Positions 16,086 through 24,057 of a stretch of DNA of 34,838 bases are shown here, piece after piece. Position numbers and translations under genes: made by a program. Numbering within the stretch: position 1 is the first letter of the stretch; the number at the start of each line of letters is the position of its first letter. Source of the stretch: JAKPCT01 sp029553165 (lineage in GTDB: Bacteria; Bacillota; UBA4882; UBA8346); the NCBI GenBank assembly GCA_035359995.1, contig DAORZT010000026.1, positions 1-34,838 on the forward strand. Reading direction: 5' to 3'. Under the pieces are notes generated by a model. That model was not told where the DNA came from. It saw only the letters and a program-made list of their open reading frames with translations, and made no database searches.

Positions 16086-17313
16086 TTATTTATCCCAACT
16101 AAACTGATTTATTTTATGGTTGCTAAACTCATTTAACTGCTCGGCAATAAACTTTTGATCCTTAACAATACTAGAGCGGTTTAAATAAAATCCACTCACT
16201 TTAATATCCTGATCTTTATTAGTAATCATCGAGGCTAACATTGATAACCTTTCTAAGGCTTGGCGCTCATTATTTAATTGACTCAACTGTTTCCTAAGCT
16301 CCCGGTATTCAGGAGTTTCAATTACTAACGCTCGAAGTTCAGCGGGTAATTCTTCCCATTTACCGTCATTAAACGCTTTTGAAGCTTTCATTTTAAACTT
16401 TAATAATTCCTGTTTATCATTGGCAATCTCTTGTTGTAATGATTTTGCTTTTAAAGAAACATCATAATTGATAATCCCGTTACCTTCATAATATTGAATT
16501 TTGGATAACTCTTCTTCTTTCCGTAAAATTTTCTCTTCCTGAATGTTAGTGAATTGCTCCATTACCTTTTTTGATAATTTAAAGATCTCATTGACTGTCT
16601 GTTGATACTCCGAGTCTGTTTCACCCATTTTGCCAATCTTTTTCAGATGATAATTAACCGCTTCTTCAAGCTCGCGAATACTAACGGTATTTTCATTTAA
16701 TTGCCTGTTGATCAGCGGAACCTGGGACAAAAAAAGTATCCAAATCATCAATCCTGCCAGAATACTTGATTGTTTTCCCGGGTTTTGTCTCACTAATATT
16801 TTCCTGAAGCTTGAGCAACTGATCTAATTTGGTTTCGACTTGGTATTTTTCCCGTCCCAACTCCAAATACTCTCTGAAAACAGGATCGCTTTTTAAGATT
16901 TGCTGCGAATAATCTTTGATAAATATCTTGGCTTCATTTGATTCAAGCGCAGCTCTTTCCCTCTGCTCAATGTATATTTCAAGCTGGTTCAGATAAGCAA
17001 GTGTTCTTTCTAATGATCGCGATCGAAAATAATTAAATGCTTTTCCTAATTTTGAACCTTGTTCAATTTTATTGAGTTCTTCATTACATTCAAATTTTTT
17101 CGTCTTAATCAAATCTCTTTCGGGTTTCAAGAGATTGTTATATCTAAGATAGGTTTCTTCAGCTTTCTTTTGAGCTTCTTCTTTCGGAATGGAACGGCTC
17201 CAATCAAATCTATCCATCTGGTTTTGAAGCTGATGGAGTTCTTCCTTGAGATTCTCAATATATTTATTTGCGGCAGCAGTTATCTCTTCAATTTTAACTT
17301 CATATTCCTTCAA
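16086..17313 (-). pseudogene. Coiled-coil protein with single-base frameshift (paralogue of 24058-25344)
   Basis: Two overlapping frames (17313-16693 and 16793-16086) together align end to end with the intact 428-residue neighbour. Upstream landmarks are NEAKIFIKDYS and KPGKTIKYSGR; downstream landmarks are INRQLNEN, IRELEEAV and NKDQDIKVSGFYLNR. The frames join at a run of seven T (coding strand, 16729-16735). With six T the translation reads DTFLSQVPLINRQLNEN, aligning without gaps to SSLSLQAPVIIRQLSEF in the paralogue. The corrected product is 408 residues. It starts with TTG at 17313 after AAAGGTGA. The extra T may be a real mutation, polymerase slippage that lets some full product form, or a sequencing error. 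No function is recognised; it is a cytoplasmic coiled coil. Confidence 0.8.
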
Positions 17314-17386
17314 ATCAATTCACCTTTATAATCCTATTTTTCTAATTACTGTTGATTGATATAACCAATCTTCCAAAGAAGCCCAC

Positions 17387-18346
17387 TTATCGATCGATGG
17401 ATTTACCACTAAAATCAACCGTCGTAATCTTTCCCCGGGTAGAATTACTTCGGGCTTCCCTTTCCTGGTGAAGATACTTGTTTAACTGGTTGTTTATAGT
17501 AGTTAGCTGGTGATTGCAGATCTGTTCTCTGCTAAACCCCCATAAACCTTTACTATACAGTTTTTGTTCTTTATCCTCAATCTTACTGATCTTCTCAGTA
17601 AGTTTATCTAAAATAAGGATCTGACGTTCAAGTTCAGGAATACCCTGCTTTAAAACTGATAATTCTACCCCAACACTATTTTGGATTGGAGTCTGACCGG
17701 TAAAATGCCCTGATCCGATTAGATCTTTTTCTGTCTCAAATCTTCTTTTAAATTCATTCAGATCTGTCCGGAGATGATCGATCTCTTTTAATTTACTTAG
17801 TGGAACAATATCCCCCAAATGATTTTCTAATCTATTAAGAGACTCCTGCTTTTCCCTGAGTACTCTAAAACCCTCCTGCTCGGTTTTGTTTAAAATCTCT
17901 CCTGTAAGATTAACATAATCCCAGACAGCATTTTTAAAATGAAAATTTAATATCTTTTCAAAATCTCCAATCGAAATCTCATACTTGGTTAGTTGCCTTT
18001 CGATCTTGTTGTACTGTTGATCAAAATTAGCCAGATTATAAGGATCACCATTGATACCGATCTTTTGCCACGGTTTTGAATAAGCAACCACGATAGCAGT
18101 ATTATACAGATCAGTGTATCTAGCTATTCTTTCTCTTAAAGGTTTTTGATAATTCAGGCATCTCCGATAAACAGGATAATCTTTTGGTAGATCCCTTTTA
18201 ACAGTTCGTGTCTGAATCTCCTTAACCATTCGATCTGTCAGCAGATCAAGCGTCTTATTAACCCGATCCATAGTATGATTTAATCTTTCAATATGAAGCT
18301 CCATTATCTGGACTACTTTCTGTATCGAATAATACTTTCGCTGCAT
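17387..18346 (-). CDS. Coiled-coil protein with conserved C-terminal signature
   Basis: A 319-residue charged helical protein without signal peptide, membrane segment or recognised domain. Its C-terminal part, LTEKISKIEDKEQKLYSKG (signature DKEQ near residue 258) followed by INNQLNKYL, matches the same place in three other proteins of this block (16086-17313, 22609-24030, 24058-25344). It ends in SGKSIDR. Start: ATG at 18346 after AGGGACAG. An ATG 14 codons downstream (MELHIERLN) is an alternative. Neighbour spacing is about 50-75 bases, which suggests one transcript. Function unknown; the family signature and location before the coupling protein suggest a role in or transfer through the T4SS. 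Confidence 0.75.
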   Translation of the reverse strand: MQRKYYSIQKVVQIMELHIERLNHTMDRVNKTLDLLTDRMVKEIQTRTVKRDLPKDYPVYRRCLNYQKPLRERIARYTDLYNTAIVVAYSKPWQKIGINGDPYNLANFDQQYNKIERQLTKYEISIGDFEKILNFHFKNAVWDYVNLTGEILNKTEQEGFRVLREKQESLNRLENHLGDIVPLSKLKEIDHLRTDLNEFKRRFETEKDLIGSGHFTGQTPIQNSVGVELSVLKQGIPELERQILILDKLTEKISKIEDKEQKLYSKGLWGFSREQICNHQLTTINNQLNKYLHQEREARSNSTRGKITTVDFSGKSIDR

Positions 18347-18393
18347 CTGTCCCTATCAAATGTTGTTATTATAGTCAGTCTAAAAAAGATCGC

Positions 18394-19032
18394 TCAAGCC
18401 ATATTTACTTCTGACATGGTATATGTTCTTGAGTCCTGATTACGGCATAACTCAATCTCAAAAACCACTACTTTATTTAGGATATTATTCTTAAAAGAGT
18501 CCAACTCCAGCAATCCCTGCAAATGACTTTCTGCTTCATTAAAATAACCCAAGCGCCGTAATAATTCACCGGTTACTATCTGAGCCGTTTCCCAAGAAGA
18601 AGCCCGATCGACCGTATCAGTCAGGTATTTTCTAAAGTATTTCAAACTAAGTTCTAAATCTTCTTTAAGCTTAGTCTCATCATCTTCTTCCTGCCATGAT
18701 GCTTTTAAGAAGATATGGGCTAGCGTTAAATTATCTTTTCCCAGTTGTTGATATAATCGCCCCAAAAGATAATACGAAGCCCGTTCAACACATTGCCGGT
18801 ACGGCTCGGATTCAACGATGGTTTTACATTGGGCTATTTCTGTTTCGGGGATGGTATCGTCATAGATTACAAATTTACAATCAGGACATACCGGCAGTAA
18901 AAAAGGAGCAGAAATCGGACCAAGCGGTTTCAGGTCAAGCCGCAGATCGACTTGAGTCCCGGAGATGTCTACTAATGCTTCAAACTCTCCATTACAGACC
19001 GGACAAACAAATTTGTTATAATCAATGTTCAT
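18394..19032 (-). CDS. Zinc-ribbon/TPR-like protein (DUF2225-like)
   Basis: A 212-residue protein with CPVC at residues 10-13 and CPDC at 49-52, a four-Cys zinc-binding pattern. The rest is an all-helical region with TPR-like character (ASYYLLGRLYQQLGKDN, LSLKYFRKYLTDTVDRA, RRLGYFNEAESHLQGLLELD). This order resembles the DUF2225 family of Bacillota; the match is from pattern memory and not certain. It ends YTMSEVNMA, without the basic ends of its neighbours. AAGGAG precedes the ATG. It is out of character with the coiled-coil genes around it. It could be an adaptor, or a chromosomal gene captured by the element. Confidence 0.7.
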   Translation of the reverse strand: MNIDYNKFVCPVCNGEFEALVDISGTQVDLRLDLKPLGPISAPFLLPVCPDCKFVIYDDTIPETEIAQCKTIVESEPYRQCVERASYYLLGRLYQQLGKDNLTLAHIFLKASWQEEDDETKLKEDLELSLKYFRKYLTDTVDRASSWETAQIVTGELLRRLGYFNEAESHLQGLLELDSFKNNILNKVVVFEIELCRNQDSRTYTMSEVNMA

Positions 19033-19077
19033 TTCATTCTCCTTACATTATTTAAAATAACAATTTACAATGCTGCA

Positions 19078-19233
19078 TCAATTCATCTGCCAATTTTGTT
19101 TTTTGGCAATATAATCTGCCGCTTCTTGAAGCAGCTGCACACGTTGTTCGAGCGAAAAATTCTTCCAGTTTTTAAAGTCAAAATCATTAATTCTAGCAAA
19201 CCCGGAAAGCAGATGTTCTTCAACCTGATTCAT
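19078..19233 (-). CDS. 51-residue protein equivalent to the zincin-family N-terminal segment
   Basis: A short frame with a clean GAAAGGG site 5 bases before its ATG. Residues 22-45 (NWKNFSLEQRVQLLQEAADY then IAKKQ) align with the segment that opens all three zincin-like proteins: NWDNASFHERLNYYRKIE (A), NWQKASFEERLVACIEVE (B) and AWNDMSVEQRLEIYQKIE (C). The stop falls just where the metallopeptidase core would begin. It sits 33 bases after the gene for protein B. It could be a functional stand-alone copy, for instance a partner or competitor of the larger proteins, or the stump of a fourth gene. The intact start site and lack of debris after the stop favour a real small gene, but this is not proven. 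Confidence 0.65.
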   Translation of the reverse strand: MNQVEEHLLSGFARINDFDFKNWKNFSLEQRVQLLQEAADYIAKKQNWQMN

Positions 19234-19266
19234 ATGTACCCTTTCTAATATACTTACTGATTACAA

Positions 19267-20733
19267 TCATCTTGAAATAACTCTTTGCCATTGCTGATTG
19301 TTTTGATTTACAACATAATTGCGATTCTGTTTGCTTAATGCCGGATTAGATCTTTCGATATCATATCGGGCAGTGATCTGTTTAATTTTGATATTTGCAT
19401 TTGACAAATGTACTTTCAAACTATTATACTTCTTTCTTGTCTCATTATTTGCTGCAATCTGTTTCAAGCTTTGCTGATAAACCTCTTTTTTAGTATCCGC
19501 TTCCATATTCTCAAGTAATGCTTTTTCGTTATTAATCTTTAATAACAGCCCATCAATTTTTGATAATGCTTCAGCTCGTTGACTATCACTGTAAGTATGT
19601 TCATTTTTAAAATGATTCGTAATTACTTCCTCATATTCAGCGTAAACTTTATCGAGGCGTTTTTTTTGTTCATTAATAATCTGCTCTTTCGCGGTGTCAA
19701 TCATTTTATTAATTTCATGGCTTAACTTCAGTTGCACTTCTTCATATTTCAGCATTGTGTTATAGTCTCTGACTAAGTTCGGTATTTGATTTAAAGTATT
19801 ATTTAATGATCGATTAGAGATATAATCCTGAGCTGTTTTGATCTCCGCTTCAATCTGTTTTCGCTGCACCGAAAATTCACCTGACCTCAACAGCTGCTCT
19901 GTTAATGTTTTAATCTTTTTTTGAATGACGTCGTTTCCTGTAAGTTCAACTTCCGAAGCTTTTTCACCTAACACTTTTATTTTGGCAGCATTCTCCGCTT
20001 GAACTCTTAGTGATGCTAATTTACCTTCACAATCTGCAATTTTTTTGGTTAGTGTTAATACCGCTCCACTAAATCTGAATTGATATTCTTTCTGGTATAA
20101 ATCATGAAGCTCTAATTTTATTTTTTTCAAATAATGCTTACCGTATTTTTTTATTGCACTTTCTTGTGCTAAATCTTGTTCAGCTTTAGATATTCGTTCA
20201 TATTCACGAAATCCTTTATCCTCAAGGCCTTGTTGCCCTAATGTTCGCTCAAAAAACAAAGCAGTTTGTTCATGAGCAAACTCCCGGGCTCTTATTTCAG
20301 CTAAACCAAACCGATAAAGCAGTGGATCTTTTTCATTATAACACTTAAGAGCAAAACACTCTTCAATAGCTACCAAATCTAATTTATTTGCAGCCAGATC
20401 CGGATTCATTAATAAATGCGCATCATAAGCATGCTGAATTTCATGGAGGATACTATTCAAAACTTTGGCTTTCGCTCTTTTTTGTTTCAACAACCGAGTA
20501 TTTATAAAAATAATTTCAGGTGAATTTTGATACTCTCCATAAGTGTTGTCTGAAAAATATTTAGCTTGTACGGAACATGGTTTTCGCCCTTGTAAATTGG
20601 CCATGTATTTTTCAACCTCAATACAAGCGACCAGCCGCTCTTCAAAAGAAGCTTTTTGCCAATTATCATAAATAAATAGATCTTTTACTTTTTGATCGAG
20701 CCCATCCAATAAAAAAACTTGATCTTCAGCCAT
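19267..20733 (-). CDS. Zincin-like (HExxH) coiled-coil protein B
   Basis: A 488-residue protein. The shared N-terminal segment (NWQKASFEERLVACIEVE) covers residues 24-41 and LQGRKP follows at about 47-52. A zincin-like core has HEIQHAYDAH at 97-106 (HExxH) and a downstream AEIRAREFAHEQ helix offering Glu146 or Glu151 as third ligand. The remaining 300 residues are coiled coil, including TAQDYISNRS, a motif also found in the non-zincin coiled-coil proteins. Start: ATG at 20733 preceded by GGGGG; a GTG at 20751 lacks a site. It ends QRVISR. It is soluble, with no signal peptide. It has the same architecture as proteins A and C but low overall identity, so the three are old duplicates or separately acquired. 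Confidence 0.8.
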   Translation of the reverse strand: MAEDQVFLLDGLDQKVKDLFIYDNWQKASFEERLVACIEVEKYMANLQGRKPCSVQAKYFSDNTYGEYQNSPEIIFINTRLLKQKRAKAKVLNSILHEIQHAYDAHLLMNPDLAANKLDLVAIEECFALKCYNEKDPLLYRFGLAEIRAREFAHEQTALFFERTLGQQGLEDKGFREYERISKAEQDLAQESAIKKYGKHYLKKIKLELHDLYQKEYQFRFSGAVLTLTKKIADCEGKLASLRVQAENAAKIKVLGEKASEVELTGNDVIQKKIKTLTEQLLRSGEFSVQRKQIEAEIKTAQDYISNRSLNNTLNQIPNLVRDYNTMLKYEEVQLKLSHEINKMIDTAKEQIINEQKKRLDKVYAEYEEVITNHFKNEHTYSDSQRAEALSKIDGLLLKINNEKALLENMEADTKKEVYQQSLKQIAANNETRKKYNSLKVHLSNANIKIKQITARYDIERSNPALSKQNRNYVVNQNNQQWQRVISR

Positions 20734-20771
20734 ACGTCCCCCGTTAATCACCTTATCTAACCCAAAATACT

Positions 20772-22349
20772 TTAATGAACCATCCCGCCATTAGCCATTC
20801 TTCGCTGTTGGGTAATGTTATAAGCCGGATCAAGAGCTTGCATCTTATTATCAAAGTCTCGTTGTCTGATTCTGGCATCTCTGATCGCATCACTCAATCC
20901 CATTAATTCTTTATACTTCTCCGAATCTGAATTAATTGCTTTTTTGACATTTACCTTGATTTCACGTCTATTAATTTTGATATGTTCTTCTAAATCTTTT
21001 CTCATACCGCTAAGCTTTTCATTGGCTTGATTATAATTTTTTTCATGTTCAATATCAAGTTCTGTACGCCCAAATATCTTTTTAATCTGGGGCAGATCCT
21101 TTTTCAAGCCTTCAACGATCATTTCTTGCTTTTTAATTGCTTCTTTTTCTTTTTTAAACATTTCATTAATTACTTCTTCTTTTGTTGCTTCAATTATCTT
21201 TCGGGCCTTATCAATATTATCCAGTTCGATCCGTTCCTGCTCCTTTTGCTGATTGTAAGCTTCTATATATTCCGGACTAATACCTAAGTTAGGAGTCAAT
21301 GTCTTTTGAGTCCTTAAGCGATTTATTTCTTCAGTATTCTTTTGCTGTTTTTCTCGTAATGCCTTGATCTTTTCTAAAGTCCCATTTGACTCCATTAATT
21401 TATTAACATTTTCGTTAATAAAGTCTTGCGCTTCTTTGGTCTCAAATATTTCTTTTTTTGTCCTTTCTAAATCATCTCGCTGTTTCCATAAGTTATTAAA
21501 TTCTGCATCAAGCAGTTTACTTTCAGCTTCGCGAAGTTGGGGATCATTGACATCTTCAAGGCTAACCTTTTTTTGGGAAACTTCACTTAACCGATTAGAA
21601 ATCTCTTCTTCTTCCTTCTTTAACTGTGGGTGATATTTTTCAATATATTCCGACTTTACCTGTTGTTCAATTTTTTTAATTGTGTTTCTGATTTGATTGT
21701 CCATTATTTTGTTTTGAGAATTTAACCGATGTTCTTTCTCAGCTAATTTCTTTCGGTAACGATCATGAATTATCAAGTCAATTCTTTTTGAGTAAAATGG
21801 ACCAAATTCCCGTTCTGCTTTTTCAACAATTTCCTTCCGTCTCTTTTCATAATCTTCCATATATTTAATAAATTCCGGATTATTAGGGTCCAGTCTGCTA
21901 AATAACTCTATTGTTTGGTTATAAGCATTTTTTTCCGCTTCACCCTCTAGCCTGCAATTTGCATAGATAGAATATTCTTCTGAGTTTGACGGATAAGCTT
22001 GCCAATTTTCTTCCAGACTCATCGCTTCTTTTAGGTCTCGACACAGCTTGGGATTTTTCCATTTAAAGGCATTAAGAGCATGATCTTGTTCATGTCTAAA
22101 ATCATGATATGTAATAACCACTGTGCCAGATTCCCTGAAATGATTATCGTTTAAAGAAATAACATTGCTTTCGGGGTTATACTTTCCTTCTGTTTCCGGA
22201 GTTTCATTGAAAGACATTATTTGAGCCGGCCTTCTACCTATTGCTCCCGCTTCACGAATTTCAATCTTTTGGTATATTTCTAACCGTTGCTCCACTGACA
22301 TATCATTCCAAGCTTTTATTTCCCGTTCAGTTAATATATCACTATACAT
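20772..22349 (-). CDS. Zincin-like (HExxH) coiled-coil protein C
   Basis: A 525-residue protein, the largest of the three zincin-like members. The shared segment (AWNDMSVEQRLEIYQKIE, then AIGRRP) occupies residues 13-41. The zincin-like core has YHDFRHEQDHALN at 81-93 (HEQDH at 86-90) and a LEGEAEKNAYNQT helix with Glu135/Glu137. Coiled coil runs from about 150 to the end. KEAQDFINENV at 305-315 matches SDAAKKFINQYV in the 428-residue coiled-coil protein, linking the two families. A later stretch (EEINRLRTQKTLTPNLG) matches KEIERLTTERTFNPNLA in protein A. AGGA precedes the ATG. It ends ANGGMVH, unlike the Arg-ending relatives. The peptidase substrate is unknown. Confidence 0.8.
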   Translation of the reverse strand: MYSDILTEREIKAWNDMSVEQRLEIYQKIEIREAGAIGRRPAQIMSFNETPETEGKYNPESNVISLNDNHFRESGTVVITYHDFRHEQDHALNAFKWKNPKLCRDLKEAMSLEENWQAYPSNSEEYSIYANCRLEGEAEKNAYNQTIELFSRLDPNNPEFIKYMEDYEKRRKEIVEKAEREFGPFYSKRIDLIIHDRYRKKLAEKEHRLNSQNKIMDNQIRNTIKKIEQQVKSEYIEKYHPQLKKEEEEISNRLSEVSQKKVSLEDVNDPQLREAESKLLDAEFNNLWKQRDDLERTKKEIFETKEAQDFINENVNKLMESNGTLEKIKALREKQQKNTEEINRLRTQKTLTPNLGISPEYIEAYNQQKEQERIELDNIDKARKIIEATKEEVINEMFKKEKEAIKKQEMIVEGLKKDLPQIKKIFGRTELDIEHEKNYNQANEKLSGMRKDLEEHIKINRREIKVNVKKAINSDSEKYKELMGLSDAIRDARIRQRDFDNKMQALDPAYNITQQRRMANGGMVH

Positions 22350-22369
22350 ATAGCATCCTGCACCTTTTT

Positions 22370-22592
22370 TTAAAAATCTTTCTCCTTATCGTTATCACGA
22401 TTTTTACTTTTTTGAATTCTTGGACTAATTGAGTCGGCATTCTCTTTTATTCTTTGATCAAGCCGCTTTTTGGCATTTTTAAGTTGTTCATTTAAGTCTT
22501 CCAACCAGTTTATTGGCAAACATCTCTTGATAATTAGGATTAAAATCATTATAGAGATCGCCATAAGATTCATTATTTTTCATGAGATCCAT
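22370..22592 (-). pseudogene. Small coiled-coil gene, apparently frameshifted
   Basis: An ATG at 22592 follows a good AAAAGGG and opens a hydrophilic frame (MDLMKNNESYGDLYNDFNPN...) that stops at 22488 after 34 residues (GRLK-stop). The frame one base further continues with EQLKNAKKRLDQRIKENADSI to 22370, clearly coding-like coiled coil. A net loss of two A, or gain of one base, in the AAA run near 22491-22495 would explain the break: with two more A the text reads LKNEQLKN. The upstream part of the second frame is hydrophobic (MAISIMILILII) and has no binding site, so a separate membrane protein is less likely. It lies between zincin protein C and a coiled-coil gene. Function unknown. Confidence 0.55.
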
Positions 22593-22608
22593 TTTAACCC
22601 TTTTATCC

Positions 22609-24030
22609 TTAATCTCTGATTCCTCTATCATCAAATTTCCGACTCAGGCTTTTATTTTTTTCTTGTTGTTCTAAAAGTTTTCGCGACTGCTCTTTAACGG
22701 ATCCGGCATGACGGTAAACAACTCCCCGATCTGTAGGGTCTCCTTTAAACTTCAATAATTGCTCTTTATCAGTAATTCGAGTCAATGTTTTTTTGAGATC
22801 TGCAAGAGTATCATACTCGCGTTTTAGTTCCGGATACTGTAATGAAGCAATTTCCAGATTGACATAATCATCACCTTCATACATAATACCTTCTTTAAGC
22901 ACTTTCTGAAGCGGCTCAATTTCTCCTCTTAAATCCTGCAGATGCTTCTTCTCAAGCGCCCCTTCAAGCTCACCAACGGTAACACTTGATGATATTGATT
23001 TGAGATTAGATTTTTCCCGCAAGTTATTCAGTTCGTTAATATAAACAGCAAGGATTTGATCGGAAGCTGATTGTTCGGTTATATAACCCAAATCAACAAG
23101 TTTTAGATTTTGGTCCAACCCTTGGCAACATTGTTTAGCTTGACTGATTGTATTTAACGTTTCACCTCTTAAACGTAACTCATCATTAAGCTTGTTCATT
23201 ATTTGTGTCTGAACATCAGCATCTATAACTTCTTGTTTATAAGCATTAATCTTTACTCTGCCTGAATTCAGCAATTTGTGCTTCTCTTCTTGAAGCTTTT
23301 TAATTTTATTACTAAGCTCCTCTAATTTTTGGTATTCATCAACCTTCTGCGGATTTAAAAACCGATCTATTGTAGTAGGTTTTAAAGCCTTAGGTTGATG
23401 ATACTCTTTTATTATTTTCTCGATCGCCTCAATGCATCGTTGCCGGTGATCTATCATTTCCCAATCACGGGTTTCATAGCGTTCCATCTTTCCTTGAACA
23501 ATAGCTTCGAGTTTTTGTCTTTCCTCAAGTAATCGCTCATAACCGCTCCCTATGTCAGGATGCCTTAATCGTTCTAATAATGTAGGTTTCAAGTATTCAA
23601 TTTTAAGATTATAGTAAGCATCCATAAATGCTTCTCTTTCTTTTTCAGAAAGCTCTCCCTGGCGGACTTCCTTGGAATGGAATTCATCAATCAATTCAGC
23701 AAATTTATCATAAGCATCTTTCTTTTGTTTAAATAAAAAATCTCCAGCTGATGGGTCCATCTCGTTTTTTAAAGCATAGTAATAATAATCTCGGGTTAAA
23801 TCAGCTTGTAGTTTCTCCAAATTCTCAATATCAAAGCCATTTTCAGATAAATACCGGTTTTCGGCAATAACCGTAGCAGAATAATCATCAATTGGCTTTA
23901 ATCGATACAGATTGGTTTTCAGATAATCAACTCGCAACCTGACTCTTTTCTCAAACTCATCCAATCTTGCTGAAAACTCGGCTACATCAATCATTTCACT
24001 GGTTGAAGCAATGTCATAAATACTCTCCAT
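22609..24030 (-). CDS. Coiled-coil protein with conserved C-terminal signature
   Basis: A 473-residue soluble, highly charged helical protein. It has no signal peptide, membrane helix or catalytic motif. Near the C terminus LKKTLTRITDKEQLLKFKG (DKEQ at about residue 421) matches the signature of the other three non-zincin coiled-coil proteins. It ends KFDDRGIRD. A repeated layout KPTLLERLRHPDIGSGYERL / KPTTIDRFLNPQKVDEYQKL (residues about 152 and 216) suggests an internal duplication. AAGGGGTG precedes the ATG, and spacing to neighbours is under 30 bases. Function unknown. Confidence 0.78.
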   Translation of the reverse strand: MESIYDIASTSEMIDVAEFSARLDEFEKRVRLRVDYLKTNLYRLKPIDDYSATVIAENRYLSENGFDIENLEKLQADLTRDYYYYALKNEMDPSAGDFLFKQKKDAYDKFAELIDEFHSKEVRQGELSEKEREAFMDAYYNLKIEYLKPTLLERLRHPDIGSGYERLLEERQKLEAIVQGKMERYETRDWEMIDHRQRCIEAIEKIIKEYHQPKALKPTTIDRFLNPQKVDEYQKLEELSNKIKKLQEEKHKLLNSGRVKINAYKQEVIDADVQTQIMNKLNDELRLRGETLNTISQAKQCCQGLDQNLKLVDLGYITEQSASDQILAVYINELNNLREKSNLKSISSSVTVGELEGALEKKHLQDLRGEIEPLQKVLKEGIMYEGDDYVNLEIASLQYPELKREYDTLADLKKTLTRITDKEQLLKFKGDPTDRGVVYRHAGSVKEQSRKLLEQQEKNKSLSRKFDDRGIRD

Positions 24031-24057
24031 AGTCGCACCCCTTAATGGTATTGTCAG

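Noticed and set aside
16086..16793. A separate 235-residue protein with a hydrophobic N terminus (MIWILFLSQVPL).
   Set aside because: The hydrophobic part is out-of-frame reading of the preceding gene. From INRQLNEN on it is the second half of the frameshifted coiled-coil gene, as shown by alignment to the intact paralogue.
22370..22573. A 67-residue membrane-anchored protein starting at 22573.
   Set aside because: It has no ribosome binding site, and a well-placed ATG at 22592 opens a different frame. The hydrophobic start is probably antisense-like noise before a frameshift, so it was merged into the small pseudogene.
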